A stretch of 64,000 bases of DNA from QHXM01 sp032160705. Lineage in GTDB: Bacteria; Acidobacteriota; Blastocatellia; Pyrinomonadales; Pyrinomonadaceae. Below are positions 35,160 to 42,770 of the stretch, in pieces (position 1 is the first letter of the stretch; each line of letters starts with the position of its first letter). The DNA is taken from the NCBI GenBank assembly GCA_032160705.1, contig JAVHVE010000073.1, forward strand, positions 124,001 through 188,000, read 5' to 3'. The notes beneath the pieces are model-generated. The model saw only the letters and a program-made list of their open reading frames with translations. It searched no databases and had not been told where the DNA came from. The position numbers and the translations under genes are program-made.

Positions 35160-35175
35160 ACTTTCACATGAAACA
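35160..35175. promoter_or_regulatory. intergenic parS-like 16-mer
   Basis: Matches the parS consensus at 13 of 16 positions, including the complete right half TGAAACA. It lies in the non-coding gap between guaA and dnaE, so it is less likely than the metK site to be a coding coincidence. Confidence 0.35.
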
Positions 35176-35199
35176 CAGCATGGCATTTTCTCCAATTTA

Positions 35200-36756
35200 C
35201 TATTCCCACTCTATAGTGCTCGGCGGCTTAGAGCTAATGTCGTAGACAACACGATTTATTCCTTTGATTTCGGACACGAGGCGAGTTGAAATACGGGCGA
35301 GCGTGTCATGCGGAAGACGCGCCCAATCAGCGGTCATTCCATCCACACTCGTTACGGCACGGATGGCAATCACACGCTCATATGTTCGCTCATCTCCCAT
35401 CACGCCAACTGTCGAAATTGGCAGGAGGACAGGAAAAGCCTGCCAGACGGCATGATACAGATCCGCCAGACGCAACTCCTCATCCAGAATTCTGTCTGCA
35501 GCTTGAAGAAGTTGCAGACGATCGTTTGTAATTTCCCCTAGTATCCGCACAGCCAAGCCTGGGCCTGGAAACGGATGCCGACTTAGAATTTCCTCTGGCA
35601 CGCCCAACTCACGGCCAATTATCCGCACTTCATCCTTGAATAATTCCCGCAACGGCTCGATTAGACGGAGTTTCATTTTTTCCGGGAGGCCGCCAACGTT
35701 ATGGTGGCTTTTGATAACGGATGAGGGGCCGCGCACCGAAACCGATTCGATTACGTCGGGGTAAAGTGTTCCCTGGACAAGAAATTGCGCATTGTCTAAT
35801 TCCGCCGCTTTCTCTTCAAATACTTCTATAAATACGCGCCCGATAATTTTACGCTTCTGTTCTGGGTCGGTAATACCTTTTAGCGCGTCAACGAACCTTT
35901 GCTCCGCGCGTATAGGGTGCAGATTCAAGTTCATGTTCTGCCTTAAGAGTGCGGTCGTCAGCTCGAATTCCCCTTCTCTCAAAAGCCCATTATTAATAAA
36001 AACACATACCTGACGATCACCAATCGCTCGATTTACCAGAGCTGCTGCAACAGCCGAATCCACCCCTCCGGAAATTCCGCAGATGACTCCGCCTTGACCA
36101 CCTACCTGACGCCGGATCTTCTCGACCTGTTCCTCAATAACCGCGAGAGGCGACCAGTCTCCCCGACAGTTGCAAACTCGCATCAAAAAATTTCTCAAGA
36201 CTTGAGCGCCCAATGGCGTGTGAACCACTTCCGGGTGGAATTGCAATCCATATATGCGCCTGCTTAAACTCTCGAAAGCGTTAAGCGCACTATCAGTTCG
36301 TGCTGTTGTGGTAAAGCCCGGAGGCGGAACGGTGACATGATCACCATGACTCATCCAAACATCAATTTCATGGGGCAAATCAGAGAATAAAGGGCTGGAT
36401 TGATCGAGTATTTCCAAGCGCGCATAGCCATATTCACGGCTTTGAGAAGGCTTCACCTCACCTCCTAAATCAGCCGCAAGCACCTGCAATCCATAGCAAA
36501 TCCCTAAAAGAGGGCACTTCAAATTATCCAATAGGCGTGGATCAGGCCGCGGGGCATCCTGGCTGTATACAGAGGCAGGACTTCCAGAGAGGATTAGCCC
36601 CTGCGGATTTCTAGAAGCTATAGTTTCAAGAGAAGCGTTAAATGGCAGAATTTCGCAATAGACTCCGGATTCGCGCACCCGGCGAGCGATAAGCTGTGTA
36701 TATTGTGAGCCAAAGTCCAGGATAAGAATAGTTTGGTGCTCTTTTTTCTCGATCAA
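35200..36756 (-). CDS. guaA: GMP synthase (glutamine-hydrolysing)
   Basis: A 518-residue enzyme that aminates XMP to GMP. The N-terminal class I amidotransferase has LLGICYGLQVLA with the nucleophile Cys and LQFHPEV with the catalytic His and Glu. The ATP-pyrophosphatase domain has the PP-loop GGVICGISGGVDSAVAAALV, and the C-terminal dimerisation domain ends NRVVYDISSKPPSTIEWE. The start is TTG with GGAGGT ten bases upstream. Length is standard. Confidence 0.95.
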   Translation of the reverse strand: MIEKKEHQTILILDFGSQYTQLIARRVRESGVYCEILPFNASLETIASRNPQGLILSGSPASVYSQDAPRPDPRLLDNLKCPLLGICYGLQVLAADLGGEVKPSQSREYGYARLEILDQSSPLFSDLPHEIDVWMSHGDHVTVPPPGFTTTARTDSALNAFESLSRRIYGLQFHPEVVHTPLGAQVLRNFLMRVCNCRGDWSPLAVIEEQVEKIRRQVGGQGGVICGISGGVDSAVAAALVNRAIGDRQVCVFINNGLLREGEFELTTALLRQNMNLNLHPIRAEQRFVDALKGITDPEQKRKIIGRVFIEVFEEKAAELDNAQFLVQGTLYPDVIESVSVRGPSSVIKSHHNVGGLPEKMKLRLIEPLRELFKDEVRIIGRELGVPEEILSRHPFPGPGLAVRILGEITNDRLQLLQAADRILDEELRLADLYHAVWQAFPVLLPISTVGVMGDERTYERVIAIRAVTSVDGMTADWARLPHDTLARISTRLVSEIKGINRVVYDISSKPPSTIEWE

Positions 36757-36926
36757 TTAAGTAAACCTCCACAAGCGTCTAAACGTCTGACAGAATTCCA
36801 TGCCTAGTTAAAGGTGAATTATATGGGCGAATCTTTTTAGTAACAACCTGACACACGGCGCACGCCCTCTCGCCAGATTAAATTCGTGCGTGTAAGATGA
36901 CTAATCAACGACGTGAAGGAAGATAG

Positions 36927-38057
36927 ATGCAGAATAAAGGGACATATAGACTTAGTAAGATTATCATCACACTGATAGCCCTCACATACTTCCCTTCTCC
37001 CTACACTTTTGCTCAATTTGTCCCTGAAATTGATGCCCAGGTAGCCCTCTCTCAGCCCTTAACCGCTAAATGGCTTTACGAGTCGGAACTTACTACCAAC
37101 CTGACTCCGGCAACAGATGGTGAGCGCATCTATTTGCCTTTAGCTTCAGGCCTGCTCGTGTCGCTCCGGGTAACAGATGGGCAGCTATACTGGAAAACAG
37201 ACCTTGGTGGAGAATTGTCCTCTTCTCCAATAGCAGACAAAAGTAGCGTGTATATCGCTTCGGAAACTTTTGGTGCGCCTGGCCCTGCTTTACGTGCGTA
37301 TGGAGCTTTACGCGCTCTCGGTCGGGAAGGTGGGATTACATTGTGGATGCGGACGCTCCCGATGCCGTTTCGCGGCTCTCTTGTTGCAAATGATATTAAT
37401 CTCTTCGGAGGGTCTACCGATGGACGTGTCTATGCGGTGCGAAAGAAGACAGGTGACATTTCCTGGGTTATGCAGCACTCTGCACCGTTTGCTTCGCACC
37501 CGGTCATTTTCGGCTCCAGTCTCTATATCGGAAGCAACGACGGTACATTTTTCTCTCTAAATCAAACCACAGGAAAGACTAACTGGCGTTATCGGACGCG
37601 GGGCGCTGTTCACGGTCGAGCTGTAGTTGCTAATGGTGTTGTTTATTTTGGGTCGGCTGATGGCTATGTCTATGCCGTGCGAGAAGCGGATGGGCGACTA
37701 CGATGGAAACGGCGCACGGGTGCAGGAGTTCAGACGGTTGCATTTGCTCAAAATGGACTTCTAGTGGCCTCACTGGACAACTTTGTCTATCTTCTCTCTT
37801 TTAGTAAAGGCGACCGCCTCTGGAAACGACTGCTTGCAGGGAGACTAGCGGCTGAACCTTTAACTATGCCCGATGGCGTCCTCTTCACGCCGCTTTCCAG
37901 CTCAACAGGGGTGGTTTTAGATTTGCGCGACGGGAAACAACTCAACAGTCTCCCAATCGGTGAAGATAATAGTATGTCGGCATCTCCGATGGTGGCGGGC
38001 AAAGTACTCTTCGTCACTACGCGACATGGTCTACTAGCTTTTTCTCGACCGAGTTGA
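36927..38057 (+). CDS. secreted PQQ-like beta-propeller repeat protein
   Basis: A 376-residue exported protein with a signal peptide (about 10-29, ending TFAQ) and at least six PQQ/WD-like blades, each with the pattern DG-x-LYW or tryptophan dockings, e.g. VTDGQLYWKTDLGGEL, KKTGDISWVMQ, QTTGKTNWRYRTRG and READGRLRWKRRTG. It resembles BamB-like propellers, but no lipobox is seen, and the redox residues of PQQ dehydrogenases are not evident. A structural or outer-membrane-assembly role is possible. It contains one copy of the 11-base word. Confidence 0.85.
   Translation: MQNKGTYRLSKIIITLIALTYFPSPYTFAQFVPEIDAQVALSQPLTAKWLYESELTTNLTPATDGERIYLPLASGLLVSLRVTDGQLYWKTDLGGELSSSPIADKSSVYIASETFGAPGPALRAYGALRALGREGGITLWMRTLPMPFRGSLVANDINLFGGSTDGRVYAVRKKTGDISWVMQHSAPFASHPVIFGSSLYIGSNDGTFFSLNQTTGKTNWRYRTRGAVHGRAVVANGVVYFGSADGYVYAVREADGRLRWKRRTGAGVQTVAFAQNGLLVASLDNFVYLLSFSKGDRLWKRLLAGRLAAEPLTMPDGVLFTPLSSSTGVVLDLRDGKQLNSLPIGEDNSMSASPMVAGKVLFVTTRHGLLAFSRPS
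37587..37597 (+). repeat. copy of the 11-base word CGTTATCGGAC
   Basis: Exact copy within the beta-propeller coding sequence, across the codons for RYRTR. Confidence 0.7.
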
Positions 38058-38100
38058 GCATTTCATCCAACGAACAATCGGTTTCGGATCATTGCCGCAA

Positions 38101-38985
38101 TCAAGTGCTGCGCCTGCGGAACAATGTTCCCAGACGTAAAAGCAGACCGTGCAGAACATAAACCGTGACAAGAATGAGCAAGACATACTCCGAGAAGAGA
38201 TAAATGAGCATCCCTATGGCCGCAACCAGCAGGATCGCTAAACGAGCACTCCGACTTCGCGTCCCGACTGTTTTGAAGCTGGAATAACGAAGCGTGCTAA
38301 CCATTAAAGCACCCAGACAACCAACCAGCGTCATCATGAGGCCGCTGTACAGATGAGCGTAACGTGGCTCGTACTGAAGTAAAGGCATCGGTGAGAAATG
38401 GATGATCGCCGCGATGAGCGCAGCAGCCGGAGGGATGGGGAGGCCTATGAAATTCTTCTTATCAACTTTAGCGACCCCTTCGGCGAGGATGCGTGGGCGC
38501 GCTGCTTGAACATTGAAGCGGGCTAAACGAAATGCCCCGCACATCAAATACATAAACGAAAGAAACCATCCTAGCTTATGCGCCCAACCGCCTTCTGCTA
38601 ATGCAGATCCATATCCCCAGGCATAAGCAAGCACCGCCGGGGCAATTCCGAAGGTCAAGACATCGGCTATCGAATCAAATTGGACGCCGATCTCGGTCGT
38701 GGTCTTCGTCATGCGTGCGATGCGCCCGTCCAGCATATCAAACAACACCGCCCAGCAGATGGCCTTAGCAGCATTATCGAAATGTTCCGCGGCACGTTGT
38801 AAATCAGTCGCGCTGCCCTCGTCCACCAACTGAAAACCGCGCAAGGCTGCCATCACGGCGAAAAACCCCATACTGATATTTGCCGCTGTAAAAGCTGACG
38901 GAATCAGGTACAAGCCTTTCTTGATCCCGCGACGCTCAGGATTGCCGGATTCCTGTCTTGCACTCAATTGGGGTTCGTCGGCCAC
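38101..38985 (-). CDS. pssA: CDP-diacylglycerol-serine O-phosphatidyltransferase
   Basis: A 294-residue integral membrane protein of the CDP-alcohol phosphatidyltransferase family. The catalytic motif D-G-x2-A-R-x8-G-x3-D-x3-D is visible in LDGRIARMTKTTTEIG followed by VQFDSIAD. Several transmembrane helices follow. It makes phosphatidylserine, which Psd (next gene upstream on the same strand) decarboxylates to phosphatidylethanolamine. Its start overlaps the psd stop, so the two are coupled. Confidence 0.93.
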   Translation of the reverse strand: MADEPQLSARQESGNPERRGIKKGLYLIPSAFTAANISMGFFAVMAALRGFQLVDEGSATDLQRAAEHFDNAAKAICWAVLFDMLDGRIARMTKTTTEIGVQFDSIADVLTFGIAPAVLAYAWGYGSALAEGGWAHKLGWFLSFMYLMCGAFRLARFNVQAARPRILAEGVAKVDKKNFIGLPIPPAAALIAAIIHFSPMPLLQYEPRYAHLYSGLMMTLVGCLGALMVSTLRYSSFKTVGTRSRSARLAILLVAAIGMLIYLFSEYVLLILVTVYVLHGLLLRLGTLFRRRST

Positions 38986-39632
38986 TACACGATCCTCCCG
39001 ATAATTGTCGCGCCGCCCCGCACGCGCATCCCTTCACTCACTTCTAGCTGAACATTTGGCGGCAGGATGAGGTCTGTTCGTGAACTGAATTTAATGAGGC
39101 CGATTCGTTCGCCGAGCGCTACCTGGTCGCCCGCGCGTTTCCAGCAGATAATCCGACGCGCCAGTACGCCTGCGATCTGTTTACACAGGACAGTTACTTC
39201 TTCACCACGAATCGTGAGCGCGTTCTGTTCATTGACCAGGCTTGAATCCTCTTTCGTCGCCATCAGGAATTTACCCTGCGTGTACGTCACATTCGTAATC
39301 GTTCCGGCTATTGGCGAGCGATTGATATGCACATCGAGTGGAGAAAGAAAGATGCTGATGACCTTTGATGAATTCGGATCATCAGGGATCAGCGCGCGAA
39401 CCCGCGTCACGCGTCCATCTGCGGGCGAGACGATCACACCTGCGTCAGATGGAGACGTGCGCTGTGGATCACGAAAGAAAAAGGCCATGAAGCCAGCCAG
39501 CGCAAGCAAAATCAAGGCGACTGGCCAGTATCCCAAAAAGAGTGGAATCAATGCCAGTAACAGCGGAATCAAGATATATGGAAGACCTTCGCGTGCCACA
39601 ATAAAAGTTTCGTTTCCTGTAATATCTGTCAA
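38985..39632 (-). CDS. psd: phosphatidylserine decarboxylase, short (archaeal-type) form
   Basis: A 215-residue proenzyme with two N-terminal membrane helices (about 18-52), then FFRDPQR, VSPADGRV, SPLDVHINRSPI and the cleavage region. The family cuts itself at a Gly-Ser bond (usually KFGSR in this type) to form the pyruvoyl group. Here the segment reads KFSSRTD, with Ser183 in place of Gly before the conserved Ser184. All other blocks are intact, so activity is likely but the substitution is worth checking. Together with pssA it makes phosphatidylethanolamine. Confidence 0.9.
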   Translation of the reverse strand: MTDITGNETFIVAREGLPYILIPLLLALIPLFLGYWPVALILLALAGFMAFFFRDPQRTSPSDAGVIVSPADGRVTRVRALIPDDPNSSKVISIFLSPLDVHINRSPIAGTITNVTYTQGKFLMATKEDSSLVNEQNALTIRGEEVTVLCKQIAGVLARRIICWKRAGDQVALGERIGLIKFSSRTDLILPPNVQLEVSEGMRVRGGATIIGRIV

Positions 39633-39675
39633 AGGGAAATCAGGATTAATTTCAGCTCTCAGCCTGCTCCTGAAG

Positions 39676-39712
39676 GAAACGGGGGCGCTTTCGATTCTTG
39701 CGCCCCCGTTTC
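39676..39712. terminator. hairpin between the DUF465 gene and psd
   Basis: GAAACGGGGGCGC (39676-39688) pairs perfectly with GCGCCCCCGTTTC (39700-39712) around an 11-base loop. It lies downstream of the DUF465 gene on the minus strand and upstream of psd-pssA. No U-tract is present. Confidence 0.6.
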
Positions 39713-39767
39713 GTTGAACTCTGGCGTGTGTGCGGGGTAATAATTATCTAAAGGGTTTGCTCGGACT

Positions 39768-40010
39768 TCAATGTCCTGAGTCCTGCCCTTTCTGGTATTG
39801 CAACATGATCGAATGCATCTGGTCTTTGAGGGCTAATTTCTTCTTCTTTAAAGTAATCTCCTCCAACTGCTCTTCATCGTTCGGGTAAGCAAGGGCGGAC
39901 AACTCGCTCAGGCGTTCCTCATAGCGACCGTGCTCGCGCGCCAACTCGCGAAACTCAGGGTCGCTCATGATCAGTTGCTCTTTTAAGCTGTCCGTGTTGG
40001 TCATTTCCAT
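39768..40010 (-). CDS. DUF465 (YdcH-like) small protein
   Basis: An 80-residue, highly charged, helical protein typical of DUF465: FRELAREHGRYEERLSELSALAYPNDEEQLEEITLKKKKLALKDQM. The pattern predicts two antiparallel helices; LKKKKLALKD is the conserved C-terminal motif. Function unknown across the family. Confidence 0.85.
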   Translation of the reverse strand: MEMTNTDSLKEQLIMSDPEFRELAREHGRYEERLSELSALAYPNDEEQLEEITLKKKKLALKDQMHSIMLQYQKGQDSGH

Positions 40011-40131
40011 TTAGGGAAGTCCTCCTCATGTGGTGCGTTGGTCGGTAGTTTACCTTGTGCCGAGGGCATTTTGCAGCAAACGACATCGGCGGTTTCAATG
40101 TGAAAATGTTAGCTCAAAATGCGCGAACTTA

Positions 40132-40635
40132 TCAAGCTGAACTTCGGATTGCGAGACTCATCACAAGCGCATCTTCCACCGGCTGGGTGTAATAACCCGG
40201 ACGGCGTCCGGTCACACGGAATCCGCATCGCGCGTAGAGCGCCTGAGCAGGAACGTTTCCCGCCCGCACCTCAAGAAAGCCTATCTGCGCGCCCATTCGT
40301 GCCGCTTCATCAAGCGTTGTCTCAAGCAGTTTTTTCGCAATCCCCAAACGGCGATATTCATGTTTCACAGCGACATTATTGACATGCAATTCGTCGGCGA
40401 CTAGACGGGCAGCAATAAATCCTTTCACTTTTTGGTCAGTTGAGGGATCTCCTTCGTTTCCCACCCGCGCCACGAGCATGATGGAATTTCTTTCCTGCGC
40501 TAATTCCGCATGATAGGCCTCCCAGCCCCAGCGGCTCAGACCGCACGTCTCTTCAAGGGCGACGACATCCAGCAGATCATGCTCCGTCATCCGAGCCAGA
40601 TAAAACTCCTGCGCTTCTCTGATTGTACTGACCAT
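40132..40635 (-). CDS. rimI: ribosomal-protein-alanine N-acetyltransferase-like GNAT
   Basis: A 167-residue GNAT acetyltransferase. The acetyl-CoA loop is EYRRLGIAKKLLETTL (R/Q-x-x-G-x-G/A type), the N-terminal block is LARMTEHDLLDVVALEETCGLSRWGWEAY, and GFLEVRAGNVPAQALYARCGFRVTGRRPGYY is the RimI-like ending. RimI acetylates the N-terminal Ala of ribosomal protein S18. It follows tsaB by twelve bases, a common pairing. Confidence 0.9.
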   Translation of the reverse strand: MVSTIREAQEFYLARMTEHDLLDVVALEETCGLSRWGWEAYHAELAQERNSIMLVARVGNEGDPSTDQKVKGFIAARLVADELHVNNVAVKHEYRRLGIAKKLLETTLDEAARMGAQIGFLEVRAGNVPAQALYARCGFRVTGRRPGYYTQPVEDALVMSLAIRSSA

Positions 40636-40647
40636 CTCTATTCCCGA

Positions 40648-41415
40648 CTAAGAATCTTGTTTATTAAGCTCGGCGTCTGACGGACGCACATAGATTGCGC
40701 GTAACCGCTCAGGAGTCTCGATCTCGCCCGCGCGTACACGTAGGAGAGCCTGCCTGGCAATCTCTGCCGCTAGTGCTTCCTGAGATGGAACGAGAGCCCA
40801 CTGCGGCTCGTTGCTTCCCCCAAGGCAGTTGTCTTGACCTTCAGCACAAAACAAAATCCCATTAATGAGTGCCTGCGCATGAATAGCTTCCGCATGAATC
40901 TGCGCGCCCTCACCCGCCCACTTCAGGCGCTTCTCTGCCCTGACCTTCTCCAGCAGATGCTGCGGCGTGAGATGAACAGGAGCATCGAGAGGATGTACCT
41001 GCCCACTGCGCGCAACTGTCAGCAATTGGGCGAACACCTCGCCGCGACCTGCCGGAAGCAGCGCGAGGGTACGCATTGATTCGCCAGCCGCGCCAGCCAC
41101 CGCATAGAGAGTTGGCACGCCGACGCATGAACGCGCCAGCGTAGCGGCAAATGATTTCACGGTTGCCAAGCCGATTCGCAATCCTGTAAAACTGCCAGGC
41201 CCTGCGGCGGCGGCGAAGATGTCAATGTCGGCAAGCGTCACCCCCGCGTCTTCGAGCGCTCTGCTGATGGACTGAAGCAAATGCGCTGAGTGAGAAATTG
41301 CGACCTCCCCTGAATGCTCGGACAGCATAATCTCGCCGCGTGTGATGGCTACGCTGCCGGCACGGGTCGCCGTATCAATGCTCAGGATCAGAGGCGTCTC
41401 AGTTTCTAACACCAA
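40648..41415 (-). CDS. tsaB: tRNA threonylcarbamoyladenosine biosynthesis protein TsaB
   Basis: A 255-residue ASKHA-fold protein. LILSIDTATRAGSVAI, AAAGPGSFTGLRIGLATVKSFA and GRGEVFAQL are the family landmarks. TsaB is the scaffold partner of TsaD in t6A37 tRNA modification; tsaC is encoded at 62955-63593 in this window. It is co-transcribed with rimI. Confidence 0.92.
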   Translation of the reverse strand: MVLETETPLILSIDTATRAGSVAITRGEIMLSEHSGEVAISHSAHLLQSISRALEDAGVTLADIDIFAAAAGPGSFTGLRIGLATVKSFAATLARSCVGVPTLYAVAGAAGESMRTLALLPAGRGEVFAQLLTVARSGQVHPLDAPVHLTPQHLLEKVRAEKRLKWAGEGAQIHAEAIHAQALINGILFCAEGQDNCLGGSNEPQWALVPSQEALAAEIARQALLRVRAGEIETPERLRAIYVRPSDAELNKQDS

Positions 41416-41468
41416 ATCGGATTACCCGCACAACTTCATCAGGCTGCTCGCACTTGCCGACAACTAAT

Positions 41469-41498
41469 TTGACAGGCTGCATCTTGCCGCGCGATTAT
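41469..41498 (+). promoter_or_regulatory. candidate promoter for pfkA
   Basis: TTGACA (41469-41474) and GATTAT (41493-41498) are spaced by 18 bases. The -35 is perfect and the -10 moderate. The leader would be about 135 bases long. Confidence 0.4.
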
Positions 41499-41640
41499 AG
41501 GATTGCTTTCACCTGAACGCAAACAATAGATTTTTTCAGTTCAAGCAGCTTGGAACGAGCGGGCGACCTTTGCGACAGCCGCAGGGGAAACGCTTCTTGC
41601 TTCCAGATGCTTGAAGGGGACGTTTACCTTTTTGGCGATA

Positions 41641-42678
41641 ATGAAAAAGCGCATAGGGATCCTGACAGCGGGTGGCGATTGTCCAGGTCTGAATGCCGTT
41701 ATCCGCGCCGTAGTTCGCAGAGCCGTCGTGGATGATGGCGAGGTGCTGGGAATCAAGAATGGCTGGCGCGGCCTGGTTGAAGGCGACGTAGAGCCTCTGA
41801 CGCGCTCTTCCGTCACAGGCATCCTCCCACGCGGCGGTACTATCCTCGGAACCTCACGTCTTAACCCGCTGGAAAGCTCGGAGACGATTGGGCGGGTTAA
41901 ACAGAACTGGGAAAAGTTCGCGCTGAATGCGCTGATTGTCGTCGGCGGCGATGGAACGCTCTCTGCCGCGCTCGACATTTGGCGCGACCACCAGATTCCG
42001 CTCGTCGGTATCCCTAAGACCATTGATAACGACGTTCGCGGCACGGATTTTACTTTCGGATTCGATACGGCGGTCAGCGTCGTGACGGACGCCGTTGACA
42101 GATTGCACTCGACTGCCGAATCCCATCATCGTGTGATGGTCGTCGAAGTCATGGGTCGTCATACCGGATGGATTGCGGCTTTTGGCGGAATCGCCGGGGG
42201 AGCAGATGTCGTGCTTGTTCCCGAACATCCTTTCAAGCTCTCACGCGTCTGTGAGCTGCTCAGACATCGTGAAGATCAAGGCAGAGCTTTCTCTATCGTG
42301 GTCGTCGCCGAAGACGCGCACCCTCACCCGGATGAAGATTTCCTGGGCGGTGAATTAAGCAAGGAGCTTTATCGTCATGACAGGCTCGGCGGCATCGGCA
42401 CTGTCCTGGCACACGAGATAGAGCGATGCACGGGCATCGAAACGCGCGTGACCAAACTCGGCTATGTTCAGCGTGGCGGCTCCCCCACTCCATTTGACCG
42501 CGTGCTGGCCACACGCCTGGGCGTCAAAGCCTACGAAATGGTTGTAGCAGAACAGTGGGGACAGATGGCTGCTCTGCACGGCAATAAAATCGTCAGCATC
42601 CCTCTTGAAGAAGCGACGAGCGATCTCAATCGTCTGGACGAAGAGATTTATCGCGTCGCTGAAGTTTTCTTCGGATAA
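41641..42678 (+). CDS. pfkA: 6-phosphofructokinase (mixed Gly104/Lys124 type)
   Basis: A 345-residue phosphofructokinase. GILTAGGDCPGLNAVIRAVV opens the fold, VVGGDGTLSAAL carries Gly at E. coli position 104 (as in ATP enzymes), and GIPKTIDNDV carries Lys at position 124 (as in PPi enzymes). This combination is typical of the actinobacterial-type group in which ATP-users with Lys124 are known, so ATP use is more likely. VEVMGRHTGWIA and the YVQRGGSPTPFDR region complete the active site. The ATG at 41641 is preferred over an upstream TTG. Confidence 0.9.
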   Translation: MKKRIGILTAGGDCPGLNAVIRAVVRRAVVDDGEVLGIKNGWRGLVEGDVEPLTRSSVTGILPRGGTILGTSRLNPLESSETIGRVKQNWEKFALNALIVVGGDGTLSAALDIWRDHQIPLVGIPKTIDNDVRGTDFTFGFDTAVSVVTDAVDRLHSTAESHHRVMVVEVMGRHTGWIAAFGGIAGGADVVLVPEHPFKLSRVCELLRHREDQGRAFSIVVVAEDAHPHPDEDFLGGELSKELYRHDRLGGIGTVLAHEIERCTGIETRVTKLGYVQRGGSPTPFDRVLATRLGVKAYEMVVAEQWGQMAALHGNKIVSIPLEEATSDLNRLDEEIYRVAEVFFG

Positions 42679-42770
42679 AAAAAGTAAAGTGGAAGCCCCT
42701 TTGACGATTTATTCTCTTCAGATGTGGACGCTCGTCGGGTTTTGAAGTCAAGGGCGATCATCATTATCAA

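Noticed and set aside
35062..35289. 75-codon plus-strand frame between dnaE and guaA
   Set aside because: It overlaps the guaA 3' end antisense, with no motif and no ribosome-binding site.
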